From Rattus norvegicus (lineage: Eukaryota > Chordata > Mammalia > Rodentia > Muridae), in assembly GCF_036323735.1 (NCBI RefSeq), contig NC_086036.1:21240564-21304563 (forward strand): a stretch of DNA of 64,000 nucleotides, given 5' to 3'. The notes under the pieces are model-generated. The model saw only the letters and a program-made list of their open reading frames with translations. It searched no databases and was not told the origin of the DNA. The translations under genes and the position numbers were made by a program. Numbering within the stretch: position 1 is the first letter of the stretch; every line of letters begins with the position of its first letter. Below are positions 23,766-36,054 of this stretch, piece after piece.

Positions 23766-24135
23766 GATATAGAGGCTTTAAAATGGATTCCTTCTAGAAG
23801 CTTTCCATCCTGGTCTTATTTATCAGTTCCTTCTGATGTTGTTTTGTTTTGTTCTGTTTTCAAAAACAACATTAAACAAAGAGGTCATTGTGTGAAATGG
23901 GAAATTAATGTTTAGATAATATATCTTAATGTTATTTTTTTTAAATAATTCTGGTCAGGAAGTGCTCAATACATAGAAAAAACTAACTTTTAAAAAAGTA
24001 GCTAGATGTTATATACTTTCTGATGGAAATGCTTTTCCCCAATTACAAATATCTCTATCCAAATATTAAAGCTGTCTTAACCGTATTTTCTCTGGAGCTA
24101 AATTGGGATAGTCGTGTTGAATGTGCACTTCTCAA
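23766..24135. other. Unassigned sequence
   Basis: AT-rich, with a GTTTT/GTTCT run near 23840-23860. Nothing recognised. Confidence 0.4.
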
Positions 24136-24617
24136 AAAGTTACTTTCTTTTTTTTTTCCTCCATCTTTATTACCTTGAGTATTTCTTATTTACATTTCGA
24201 TTGTTATTCCCTTTCCGGGCCAACATCCCTCTAACCCCTTACCCTCCCCTCCGATATGGGTGTTCCCCTCCCCATCCTCCCCCCATTACCGCCCTCGCCC
24301 CAACAATCACGTTCACTGGGGATCCAGCATTGGGAGGACCAAGGGCTTCCCTTTCCACTGGTGTTCTTGCTAGGCTATTCATTGCTACTATGTGGTTGGA
24401 GCCCAGGGTCAGTCCATGTATAGTCTTTAGGTAGTGGCTTAGTCCCTGGAAGCTCTGGTTGCTTGGCATTGTTGTTCATATGGGGTCTCTAGCCCCTTCA
24501 AGCTCTTCCAGGCCTTTCTCTGATTCCTTCAACAGGGGTCCCGTTCTCAGTTCAGTGGTTTGCTGCTGGCATTCACCTATGCATTTGCTGTATTCTGACT
24601 GTGTCTCTCAGGAGAGA
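24136..24617 (-). mobile_element. 5'-truncated L1 3' UTR
   Basis: A T10 run (about 24149-24158) marks the tail. The minus strand then follows the rat L1 3' UTR from its terminus, through the C-rich complement of the polypurine tract (24240-24305), to the 'ctcctgagagacacag' region that matches about 30824 in the full-length element. Only 3' UTR is present. It faces the 24955-31336 element tail-to-head within 350 bp and is antisense to that element's 3' UTR. Confidence 0.9.
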
Positions 24618-24778
24618 TCTAGTGAAGATGCAGTAAGTAAATCAGGAAAGACAAAGAATAAAACTCTGACTGAAATTTGATCCATTAAAGAATGAATGAA
24701 ACAGAGAAAATAAGATATCACATTTGGAAAATGTATTAAGAAAAATTTAGACCACCAGACATTCTAAAAGGCCAAATT
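24618..24778. other. Unassigned spacer
   Basis: Short AT-rich spacer with nothing recognised. Confidence 0.4.
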
Positions 24779-24898
24779 ATATGCATATGTATATGTATAT
24801 GTGCATGTGTATGTGTATGTGTATGTATATGTATATGTTATTTATATGTTATGTATATGTATATGTACATATGTATATGTATATGTATGTATATATGA
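24779..24898. repeat. (TATGTA)n-type degenerate simple repeat
   Basis: About 120 bp of mixed TATGTA, TGTATG and GTATAT units without a pure core. The 5' target-site duplication of the full-length L1 starts 42 bp downstream. Confidence 0.95.
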
Positions 24899-24954
24899 AT
24901 ATTAGTGTAGATGTGTGTATATGTGTGTCTATCTGATTATAAGTACATAATGCC

Positions 24955-25540
24955 ACTGTATACGGCCTCTGGGTTCCCTTGGATAAGGGCACAGCAGCAG
25001 CGGGTCCCCTGCACCTGAGACACCGCCGGAACCTGAAGGGATCAACCAGATAAACAGTTCTCTGCACCCAAATCCCGTGGGAGGGAGAGCTAAACCTTCA
25101 GAGAGGCAGACATACCTGGGAACAAAGAAGAGACTGCACTCTTCACACATTACTGATTCCAGAGGAAAACACCAAACACCATCTGGAACCCTGGTCCACG
25201 GAAGCTCCTAGAAAGGGCAGCGCAGATCTTCCTGGTGGCTGCCGCTACAGGGAGCTCATAAACAACACCCCACTAGCAAACTTGAGCCTCAGGACCACAG
25301 ATGAGACCAACTCTTCTGCTGCAAGTGACCTGCCTGGTTAACTCAAAACACATGCCCACAGGAACAGCTGAAGACCTGTAGAGAGGAAAAACTACAAGCC
25401 TGAAAGCAGAACACTTTGTCCCCATAACTGGCTGAAAGAAAACAGGAAAACAGGTCTACAGCACTCCTGACACACAGGCTTATAAGACAGTCTAGCCACT
25501 GTCAGAAATAGCAGAACAAAGTAACACTAGAGATAATCTG
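24955..25540 (+). promoter_or_regulatory. L1 5' UTR / internal promoter region
   Basis: About 586 bp, more GC-rich than the surroundings, between the 5' target-site duplication and the ORF1 ATG. In rodents the L1 5' UTR holds the internal RNA polymerase II promoter. I cannot judge activity from sequence. It contains a few CpGs (for example 25022-25025 and 25073-25075) that would be methylation targets. I see no tandem promoter monomers like those of mouse A or Tf L1 families. Confidence 0.8.
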
Positions 25541-26675
25541 ATGGCGAGAGGCAAGCGCAGGAACCCAAGCAACAGAAACCAAGACTACATGGCATCATCG
25601 GAGCCCAATTCTCCCACGAAAGCAAACACGGAATATCCAAACACACCAGAAAAGCAAAATCTAGCTTCAAAATCATATTTGATCATGATGCTGGAGGACT
25701 TCAAGAAAGACGTGAAGAACTCCCTTAGAGAAACACAGGAAAACATTAATAAACAAGTAGAAGCCTACAGAGAGGAATCGCAAAAATCCCTGAAAGAATT
25801 CCAGGAAAACATAAATAAACAAGTAGAAGCCCATAGAGAGGAGTCACAAAAATCCCTGAAAGAATTCCAGGAAAACACAATCAAACAGTGGAAGGAATTA
25901 AAAATGGAAATAGAAGCAATCAAGAAAGAACACATGGAAACAACCCTGGATATAGAAAACCAAAAGAAGAGACAAGGAGCTGTAGATACGAGCTTCACCA
26001 ACAGAATACAAGAGATGGAAGAGAGAATCTCAGGAGCAGAAGATTCCATAGAAATCATCGACACAACTGTGAAAGATAATGTAAAGAGGAAAAGCTACTG
26101 GTCCAAAACATACAGGAAATCCAGGACTCAATGAGAAAATCAAACCTAAGGAGAATAGGTATAGAAGAGAGTGAAGACTCCCAGCTCAAAGGACCAGTAA
26201 ATATCTTCAACAAAATCATAGAAGAAAATTTCCCTAACCTAAAGAAGGAGATACCCATAAGCATACAAGAAGACTACAGAACTCGAAATGATTGGACCAG
26301 AAAAGAAACACCTCCCGTCACAAAATAGTCAAAACACCAAACGCACAAAATAAAGAAAGGATATTAAAAGCAGTAAGGGAAAATGTCAAGTAATATATAA
26401 AGGCAGACCTATCAGAATCACACCAGACTTTCACCAGAAACTATGAAAGCCAGAAGATCCTGGACAGATGTCATACAGACCCTAAGAGAACACAAATGCC
26501 AGGTTACTGTATCCTGCAAAACTCTCAATTAACATAGATGGAGAAACCAAGATATTCCATGACAAAACCAAATTTAAACAATATCTTTCTACAAATCCAG
26601 CACTACAAAGGATAATAAATGTTAAAACCAAACATAAGGAGGCAAGCTATACCCTAGAAGAAGCAAGAAACTAAT
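25541..26675 (+). pseudogene. L1 ORF1 (RNA-binding chaperone), frameshifted
   Basis: It opens MARGKRRNPSNRNQDYM, the rat-type ORF1p start. It is followed by a long coiled coil rich in E, K, Q and N that trimerises the protein in intact copies. Inside it a 22-residue (66-bp) unit is tandemly repeated: the units starting at 25756 and 25822 share the core EESQKSLKEFQEN, and a shorter related piece precedes them. This is the known length-polymorphic region of rodent ORF1. The frame is lost near 26085 (continuing in another frame at 26131-26328) and again near 26287-26328. The RNA-recognition and C-terminal domains are readable only in pieces up to about 26675. No intact ORF1p is possible. Confidence 0.95.
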
Positions 26676-26733
26676 CGTCTTGGCAACAAAACAAAGAGAA
26701 GAAAAACACACAAACATAACCACATATCCAAAT

Positions 26734-29700
26734 ATGAATATAACAGGAAGCAATAATCAGTACTCCTCAATATCTCTCAACATCAATGGCCTCAATTCCC
26801 CAATAAGAAGACATAGATTAACAAACTGGATACGCAAGGAGGACCCTGCATTCTGCTGCCTACAGGAAACACACCTCAGAGACAAAGACAGACACTATCT
26901 CAGAGTGAAAGGCTGGAAAACAACTTTCCAAGCAAATGGTCTGAAGAAGCAAGCTGGAGTAGCCATTCTAATATCAAATAATATCAATTTTCAACTAAAA
27001 GTCATCAAAAAAGATAAGGAAGGACACTTCATATTCATCAAAGGAAAAATCCACCAAGATGAACTCTCAATCCTAAATATCTATGCCCCAAATACAAGGA
27101 CACCTACATACGTAAAAGAAACCTTACTAAAGCTCAAAACACACATTGCACCTCACACAATAACAGTTGGAGATTTCAACACCCCACTCTCATCAATGGA
27201 CAGATCATGGAAACAGAAATTAAACAGAGACACAGACAGACTAAGAGAAGTCATGAGCCAAATGGACTTGACAGATATTTATAGAACATTCTATCCTAAA
27301 GCTAAAGGATATAACTTCTTCTCAGCTCCTCATGGTACTTTCTCCAAAATTGACCATATAAGTGGTCAAAAAAAAGGGGCCTCAACAGGTACAAAAAGAT
27401 GGAAATAATCCCATGCGTGCTATCAGACCACCACGGCCTAAAACTGGGCTTCAATAAAAATAAGGGAAGAATGCCCACATATATGTGGAAATTGAACAAT
27501 GCTCTACTCAATGATAACCTGGTCAAGGAAGAAGTAAAGAAAGAAATTAAAGACTTTTTAGAATTTAGTGAAAATGAAGGCACAACATACCCAAACTTAT
27601 GGGACACAATGAAAGCTGTGCTAAGAGGAAAACTCATAGCGCTGAGTGCCTGCAGAAAGAAACAGGAAAGAGCATATGTTAGCAGCTTGACAGCACACCT
27701 AAAAGCTCTAGAACAAAAAGAAGCAAATACACCCAGGAGGAGTAGAAGGCAGGAAATAATCAAATTCAGAGGTGAGATCAACCAAGAAGAAACAAAAAGG
27801 ACCATAGAAAGAATCAACAGAACCAAAAGTTGGTTCTTTGAGAAAATCAACAAGATAGATAAACCCTTAGCCAGACTAAAGAGAGGACACAGAGAGTGTA
27901 TCCAAATTAACAAAATCAGAAATGAAAAGGGAGACATAACTACAGATTCAGAGGAAATTCAAAAAAATCATCAGATCTTACTATAAAAGCCTATATTCAA
28001 CAAAACTTGAAAATCTGCAGGAAATGGACAATTTCCTAGACAGATACCAGGTACCGAAGTTAAATCAGGAACAGATAAACCAGTTAAACAACCCCATAAC
28101 TCCTAAGGAAATAGAAGCAGTCATTAAAGGTCTCCCAACCAAAAAGAGCCCAGGTCCAGACGAGTTTAGTGCAGAATTCTATCAGAACTTCATAGAAGAC
28201 CTCATACAAATATTATCCAAACTATTACACAAAGTTGAAACAGATGGAGCACGACCGAATACCTTCTACGAAGCCACAATTACTCTTATACCTAAACGAC
28301 ACAAAGACCCAACAAAGAAAGAGAACTTCAGACCAATTTCCCTTATGAATATCGATGCAAAAATACTCAATAAAATTCTGGCAAACCGAATCCAAGAGCA
28401 CATCAAAACAATAATCCACCATGATCAAGTAGGCTTCGTCCCAGGCATGCAGTGATGGTTTAATATACAGAAAACCATCAACGTGATCCATTATATAAAC
28501 AAACTGAAAGAACAAAACCACATGATCATTTCATTAGATGCTGAGAAAGCATTTGTCAAAATTCAACAGCCCTTCATGATAAAAGTCCTGGAAAGAATAG
28601 GAATTCAAGGCCCATACCTGAACATAGTAAAAGCCATATACAGCAAACCAGTTGCTAACATTAAACTAAATGGAGAGAAACTTGAAGCAATCCCACTAAA
28701 ATCAGGGACTAGAAAAGGCTGTCCACTCTCTCCCTACTTATTCAATATAGTTCTTGAAGTTCTAGCCAGAGCAATCAGACAACAAAAGGAGGTCAAGGGG
28801 ATACAGATCGGAAAAGAAGAAGTCAAAATATCACTACTTGCAGATGATATGATAGTATATTTAAGTGATCCCAAAAGTTCCACCAGAGAACTACTAAAGC
28901 TGATAAACAACTTCAGCAAAGTGGCTGGGTATAAAATTAACTCAAATAAATCAGTAGCCTTCCTCTACACAAAAGAGAAACAAGCCGAGAAAGAAACTAG
29001 GGAAACGACACCCTTCATAATAGACCCAAATAATATAAAGTATCTCGGTGTGACTTTAACCAAGCAAGTAAAAGATCTGTACAATAAGAACTTCAAGGCT
29101 CTGAAGAAAGAAATTAAAGAAGACCTCAGAAGATGGAAAGATGTCCCATGCTCATGGATTGGCAGGATTTATATAGTAAACATGGCCATTTTACAAAAAG
29201 CGATCTACAGATTCAATGCAATCCCCATCAAAATACCAATCCAATTCTTCAAAGAGTTAGACAGAACAATTTGCAAATTCATTTAGAATAACAAAAAACC
29301 CAGGATAGCTAAAACTATCCTCAACAATAAAAGGACTTCAGGGGGAATCACTATCCCTGAACTCAAGCAGTATTACAGAGCAATAGTGATAAAAACTGCA
29401 TGGTATTGGTACAGAGACAGACAGATAGACCAATGGAACAGAATTGAAAACGCAGAAATGAACTCACATACCTATGTGACAACTTGATTTTTGACAAAGG
29501 AGCCAAAACCATCCAATGGAAAAAAGATAGCATATTCAGCAAATGGTGCTGGTTCAACTGGAGGTCAACATGTAAAAGAATGCAGATCGATCCATGCTTA
29601 TCACCCTGTACAAAGCTTAAGTCCAAGTGGATCAAGGACCTCCACATCAAACCAGATACACTCAAACTAATAGAAGAAAAACTAGGGAAGCATCTGGAAC

Positions 29701-30563
29701 AGATGGGCACTGGAAAAAATTTCCTGAACAAACACCAATGGCTTATGCTCTAAGATCAAGAATTGACAAATGGGATCTCATAAAACTGCAAAGCTTCTGT
29801 AAGGCAAAGGACACTGTGGTTAGGACAAAACGGCAACCAACAGATTGGGAAAAGATCTTTACCAATCCTACAACAGATAGAGGCCTTATATCCAAAATAT
29901 ACAAAGAACTCAAGAAGTTAGACCTCAGGGAGACAAATAACCCTATTAAAAATGGGGTTCACAGTTAAACAAAGAATTCACAGCTGAGGAATGCCGAATG
30001 GCTGAGAAGCACCTAAAGAAATGTTCAACATCTTTGTCATAAGGGAAATGCAAATCAAAACAACTCTGAGATTTCACCTCACACCAGTGAGAATGGCTAA
30101 GATCAAAAACTCAGGTGACAGCAGATGCTGGCGAGGATGTGGAGAAAGAGGAACACTCCTCCATTGTTGGTGGGATTGCAGACTGGTACAACCATTCTGG
30201 AAATCAGTCTGGAGGTTCCTCAGAAAATTGGACATTGAACTGCCTGAGGATCCAGTTATACCTCTCTTGGGCATATACCCAAAAGATGCCCCAACATATA
30301 AAAAAGACACGTGCTCCACTTTGTTCATCGCAGCCTTATTTATAATAGCCAGAAGCTGGAAAGAACTCAGATGCCCTTCAACAGAGGAATGGATACAGAA
30401 AAAATGGTACATCTACACAATGGAATATTACTCAGCTATCAAAAACAATGACTTTATGAAATTCGTAGGCAAATGGTTGGAACTGGGTAATATCATCCTG
30501 AGTGAGGTAACCCAATCACAGAAAAACACACATGGTTTGCACTCATTGATAAGTGGCTATTAG
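26734..30563 (+). pseudogene. L1 ORF2 (endonuclease/reverse transcriptase), multiply broken
   Basis: The likely start is the ATG at 26734, in frame with the endonuclease domain; the open frame extends upstream without a convincing start. The APE-type endonuclease shows LQETHL, GDFNTPLSSMDR and, after a frame change, LSDHHGLKLGF (near 27417). The reverse transcriptase shows NFRPISLMNIDAKILNK, HDQVGFVPGMQ, SLDAEKAF, GTRKGCPLSPYLFN and the catalytic LADD at 28837-28848. A C-terminal block with Cys/His residues (CWRGCGERGTLLHCWWDC, near 30126-30179) corresponds to the zinc-knuckle-like end. Damage: frame changes near 27400, before 28024, before 29484, near 29700 and before 30021, plus stops at 28453-28455 (TGA) and 29284-29286 (TAG). 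Domain order and length match the family, so inactivation is by small lesions. Confidence 0.96.
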
Positions 30564-31336
30564 CCTAAATGCTTGAATTACCCTAGATGCCTATAACAAA
30601 TGAAACTGAAGTCGGATGATCAAAATGTGAATGCTTCACTCCTTCTTTAAAACGGGAACAAGAATACCCCTGGCAGGGAATAGAGAGGCAAAGGTTAAAA
30701 CAGACACAGAAGGAACACCCATTCAGAGCCTGCCCCACATGTGGCCCATACATATACAGCCACCCAATTAGACAAGATGGATGAAGCAAAGAAGTGCAGA
30801 CCGACAGGAGCTGGATGTAGATCGCTCCTGAGAGACACAGCCAGAATACAGCAAATACAGAGGCGAATGCCAGCAGCAAACCACTGAACTGAGAATAGGA
30901 CCCCCGTTGAAGGAATCAGAGAAAGAACTGGAAGAGCTTCAAGGGCCTTGAGACCCCATATGTACAACAATGCCAAGCAACCAGAGCTTCCAGGGACTAA
31001 GCCACTACTTAAAGACTATACATGGACTGACCCTGGACTCTGACCTCATAGGTAGCAATGAATATCCTAGTAAGAGCACCAGTGGAAGGGGAAGCCCTGG
31101 GTCCTGCTAAGACTGAACTCCCAGTGAACTTGATTGTTGGGGGGAGGGCGGCAATGGGGGGAGGATGGGGAGGGGAACATCCATAAAGGAGGGGAGGGGC
31201 AGGGATTAGGGGGATGTTTTCCCGGAAACCGGGAAAGGGAATAATACTCGAAATGTAAATAAGAAATACTCAAGTTAATAAGAAAAAAGAAAAGAAAAGA
31301 AAAAAAGAAAAAACCCACGGGGGGGGGAGACAAAAA
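30564..31336 (+). other. L1 3' UTR, polypurine tract and tail
   Basis: From the ORF2 stop to the 3' target-site duplication. A G-rich polypurine stretch at 31135-31222 with several runs of three to six G could form a G-quadruplex, a usual feature of L1 3' UTRs. The tail starts near 31281 as mixed A/G, is interrupted by a non-A stretch of about 20 nt with a G run (about 31313-31331), and resumes as seven A before the duplication. Confidence 0.9.
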
Positions 31337-31350
31337 AAGTACATAATGCC

Positions 31351-34300
31351 TTATCCTTTATAAACCTGTGAAGTCAGACGACAAGGAAGCATGTTATTCA
31401 ACCTTGCTTCTATTCTTGGGCTGCACACCCCAGGGCAATTCCCCTGTAACCACCTCCCATCTCATGATAAGAACACCTGGGATTACAGTTACATGGCACT
31501 GTATTCGAATTTTCATGTGTGTTCTGTGTTCTGAACTTCATTATTAGTCTTGTATGGTCACTGCTTTTGCCCAGTGAGCCATGTTCCTGGGGTCCTCTTG
31601 AACATATTATTTTATAAATAATTTTCTATAAATGGAAAGGATATGAAGGATCCATGGATCAAATGAGAAATAGCAAGAGATCAAAGAACACAAGAAATAG
31701 ACTTTTCTTAAATTATAACTCAACAAATATAACATTAAACTTTTTTTTAATGTAAGAGAGATGTGTGGTTAGAGACAGGACTTGTTAGTTTTAGTCAGGG
31801 TGTATATTTGGATTGTTTACATTTTTCTAGTTTCTTTACTTTCTAGACATACATATTAGTATATTTACACATTAAACCTAATATTTGAGATTTCATGAAA
31901 ATATTGACGTGATAAGAATTAATTAGAAACTGACTAAAAATGCAACAGGGTTAGATAGTGCTGGTGAATGCTGAACAGGATTGAAGAGTCTGTGGCCATT
32001 GCTTGTCCTATATTCTGTACATTCTATTATGTAGAATTTTTGTAATAAACATGAGGCATATTAAAGGAATTGAAGCAGAGAGCTAAGTCCTTGAGTCACT
32101 TGAACTTTATACTGAGAGTTGTGCGCACAGATAATTACACTGGCAAAACCATGAAGACAGATACGTGAGCTTGATTCAGAAACCTCACATTTTAAAGGTG
32201 ATTATTTGTAAAAAGCCAAAGGGTGAGGCAGGGCCACAGGAATGTCTAGTTTTTGAAAAAGCCAAGAACAAAACAACACATCCCTGCCTCTATGCCTTTG
32301 TGAATTAGCCAGTGTATCAAATTGTTGGAGAGGCACTTTAGTCTGATACCTTCTGTGCTTTGGGGACACTTCTTACTGGGTTGAAATTGCTGCTGTTAAA
32401 AAAATCAGTATCAACCATGAAGTTCCGTTGACCCATGGGGCAAAGGTGAGAGGAGAAGGTCAGGCTGAGAAATGAAGACAAGAGGGGCATCGTGTAGAGA
32501 GGGTTGAAAAATGTCAGAGAAAACTTTCTGTTTTTAATGAGCTAGATTTTCCTCCCAGTACCCAGGAAGGCATGCCCTGCCTGGTCTCCAGGGGAGGCAG
32601 CCAAGTGCCTCTCACTGCCCTCTGCTAGCATCTCCATCATCAGTGTCAACAGAGGAGGCCTCTGCTTGCTTGTGGAGCAACAGCTAAATTGAGAGCTGTC
32701 TGGGTCTGCCCAATTACAGTTTACAGATCTGCACCTTGTCCTTTCACAGACTGTAAAGTTGCAGACTCTCCCACATGCCAGGCCCCAGGAAAGGATCCCA
32801 TAGGGCACTGCACCACTGAGCACCATACTGTGTGGTTACTCTTTCCTCTTTTGTCTTTCCCTCAGAGAGTCTGAGCCTCTCAATTTGTAAATGAGTAGGT
32901 GGGAAAAGATGGCCTTGAATTTTATTTCATTCTATTTTACTTTTACACGTGTGTATTTGAGGATTTTTCCCTCTGGTTACCTTTAAGGGAGACTGTCAAA
33001 CTGCTTCATTCTTCTTCATATTCAGCATAAGTGGAAACCAAAGGTAAGTGGAGTTGGCTAACTTTTAGGATGATTATTAAAATTACAGTTGTTTTATTCT
33101 GGCTCTGTCTTGTTTGCCTTGCTTGCAAGTGGACTGTTTTGTTTTCTGTGAAAAATCATTTCTGTTAGGTACAAAAGAACGACCATGTGGCTTCTTCCAT
33201 AGAGGGTGTAAATGTTTCAGTGGTACCATTCATGTGAGCACTGAGTATTCTTTGTCATCTTGATTCTCTGAAATCTACCCTCAGTATTTCAAATCGTACA
33301 CTGTAAAAGCACTAAGCCTGGCACCCCTTTCCCCCTCACAGCTCTGTGGTTCCGAGAGGAAAGTTATGTTCACACATGACACTCTCTGGTTGTCTTTCAC
33401 TGAAGTTTCTACAATTCATGAAGCAGTTGTCTAAATGTATTTCGAGTGTTTGAAGAACAAACTCCATCCAATCAAATAGAACCATCCACATTTTCAAACA
33501 TGGTTTCTTAGCAAGAGAGTGCCATTGTCTCTTGAAGGTTGTCATCCTCAGTTGCTTAAACCCTTTGAGGAAATAAGTAAGTCCAAATACTGCAACAACA
33601 AGTATAATAAAAAGACACCAGGAAGCCCACAGCCCTTTGTGTCCACACAGTAGGTTCCCACCTTGGCTGCCATTTTTTGTTCTGGGATCTTGTACTCTCT
33701 ACTTGAGCTAAAATGTACCTGTGCTTGCTGATGCCCCAGGATGTTAGAACAGCTATATTGAGGCTCATGGAGGCTTGTAAAATTATGTGTCCAATTTTTA
33801 GTCTAAAGTGGCACTGACAAAAATAAAATTAAATGAATAGCATGCCACAAGCACATCGATACATGGAAAGTTATGCTTGCTTGCTTGTTTGTTTGTTTGT
33901 TTAATCTGTTTATTTAATATGCATTCTTACAATGTGTGCAGGATGGCTTTAAACACACTGAATCCCTTATCCTGGAACCTTAGCATTCTGAACCCTAGGA
34001 TATAGCTATATATCACAATGCCTATCTAGGTATCGAAATTTTCTATTAACCACATTACTTAAACTATTTTATTTTTACATATTATGTTGTATATACAAAT
34101 CAATATAGTAATGAGCAGCTAATAGATAAATGACAATTCAATTCACTGGAAAATACATGAAAGTTACTTATCCATAAGCTCATTGGCCCTTTACACATAA
34201 AACATGTTAGTCTCTGGGGTTCAACCTTTTAAAACTCTAAGGGATTTTTGTTTTGTTTATGTTTGGTTTGGTTTGTTTGTTTATTGGTTGGTTGGTTGGT

Positions 34301-34624
34301 TTATGTTTATGTTTTTGTTTCTTCAAATCCAAGTTTTCTTTTGGCCAAAGATGTCACTGTACTATACCAACAGCCATTTTCTTGGCATGGATTCTCTACA
34401 TTCTATATGGTCTCTGTTAGCTTTCTTCTTTTCTCTCCTTGTGCTCAGCTGTGTGTGTTTGCATGATTTGGTCTTCCTTTGGGGCTAGGATGCTAGAGCC
34501 TCCTTCTCTGTCTCTCTTTCCAGGGATATTTTTACTTGACGACATCAATAATAACTAATAAGTTTCAATAAAAGAAGAGTTGTTCCTCTTATATCCAGCC
34601 CTCACCTCCAAGTGTTCTCTACAG

Positions 34625-34626
<2 letters not shown>
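31351..34626. other. Unassigned sequence
   Basis: No gene recognised. 32540-32875 is more GC-rich and has openings on both strands, but I see no recognisable protein motif or splice context. 33878-33902 is a TTGC/TTGT run and 34240-34320 is a GT-rich low-complexity stretch. The absence of young repeats over 3 kb makes this one of the longer unique blocks. Confidence 0.4.

Positions 34627-34710
<84 letters not shown>
34627..34710. repeat. Compound microsatellite (CT)n(GT)n
   Basis: About 24 CT units pass directly into about 18 GT units. The serine/leucine and valine/cysteine open frame over it is an artefact. Confidence 0.97.
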
Positions 34711-34711
<1 letters not shown>

Positions 34712-34966
34712 ACAAGAGTAAGCCCCCACCTTTAGAGAGCAAACATCTTCAGTTCTTTTATTTGAAACATATCTTTTATTTCAGAAAGATTTCCCACCAA
34801 GTGTGATCTCTTTCCTTCTATACTCCTTGTTCTTTAACATGGTGTGAGATGCAGGCCTTTCTATGGTGGAGTCCTGAGTGTATAACATGTATAACATTTA
34901 ATGTCACGTGTATTCTAACACTTATTGCTCCTAGATTTCACACATATACATAAAGTATACATATAT

Positions 34967-35270
34967 TGTTGGGACCAATGTTGGGGTTTAAATCTCGGCT
35001 CACTTCACTTCCTGGACAAATCACACCGAACCAACATGGTTCTATGTGGAGAGATTTAATGAAAGAAGGGTAAAAGAGAGGAAAGGCCAGCCATGGGCAT
35101 GTGGGGGGAAGGGGGTGAGAAGAGAAGGGACAGAGACAGAGGGAAGAGAGCAGAGAAGAACAAAGAGAAAGCAAGAGGGAGAGGAGGGGGCAAGCAGTCC
35201 CCTTTATAGTCAGGCACAGCTGGCTGTTGCCAATCAACTGTGGGGGTGGAGCTTAGACAGAATACCAACA
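34967..35270 (-). repeat. 3' LTR of the provirus
   Basis: 304 bp with TGTTGG/CCAACA inverted termini. On the minus strand a TATAAA lies at 35203-35208 and an ATTAAA polyadenylation-type signal at 35055-35060, the promoter-then-poly(A) order of an LTR. A long purine-rich stretch on the plus strand (35090-35195) is the pyrimidine-rich part downstream of the TATA box. Confidence 0.9.
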
Positions 35271-36054
35271 TTCCCCCATTTTGGTTTAATTAAAAAAGAA
35301 AAATTAGAGATGATGGTAGAGCAGGAATATGGTCATCATAATCTCTGACTACTTCCTGCTGGCTTTGGGGTGACGTGTCTCTAGGGAACCTAGAAAGGTG
35401 GGTATGGGATATTTGTCCAGTCTTAAGAGTTTGAAGGCTGTTTTCTTGTTGTCCAGGTCTGAGAATAGGTCAGAAGGAACAGATCCAATAGAAGCATTTG
35501 CGTCTGTGAGAGGAAATTGGACATCTGAAAGTGGCTTCTCTGGAGCTGTCCTGGATGTAGTAAGTGCCTGAACTTGACAAGATGCTGGATCACACACGTA
35601 TATTTATTGTAGGTAGAGAATAAGATTAAGTGCACTTAGAAGAAAAGAAAATTTTTTCCTAGATGTACATTTGAAACCCAGAGGAATCCCATTCTTTGGA
35701 ATAAGTAGTAAGTGGGAACTTTAGGCAGATGTACTTATCTGGGTGGAGTCTATTTGGTCCATGGGAAGTAGGTCTCAGTGGCTTTCCTGTAGCTTATAAG
35801 TTTACAAAAAAGATAACATGAGTTAACAGCACGAACATTCTTTAAGATAAGCTTTTGTAGAGCAGAAGGAAGAATTTGCACTACAGAATATGTCCTGGAT
35901 GTCTTAAAACAGTTTGCCATGACAAAAAGACAGAGAAAGCAGTTTCCAGATCCTATTTGGAAAGACTGTCAACAGAGAGAGACCTCCCAGACTCGGGGGT
36001 TTACCTGAGAAGCTGGTAAAAGAAGCAACATGCCTGTGTTAGTAGGTTGGCTGA

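Larger units (their letters stand above)
24955..31336 (+). mobile_element. Near full-length, inactivated rat L1 retrotransposon
   Basis: About 6.4 kb, in order: 5' UTR (24955-25540), ORF1 (25541-about 26675), ORF2 (about 26734-30563), 3' UTR with G-rich polypurine tract, and an A-rich tail. An exact 14-bp target-site duplication, aagtacataatgcc, lies at 24941-24954 and 31337-31350 and fixes the boundaries. L1 moves autonomously by target-primed reverse transcription: ORF1p coats the RNA, and ORF2p supplies endonuclease and reverse transcriptase. This copy cannot move: ORF1 carries at least two frameshifts, and ORF2 carries several frameshifts plus stops at 28453 and 29284. The flanking repeats are unmutated and the 5' end is complete, so the insertion is fairly young in rodent terms but not current. 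Confidence 0.97.

Noticed and set aside
27302..27937. 211-codon minus-strand open frame
   Set aside because: Antisense shadow of L1 ORF2.
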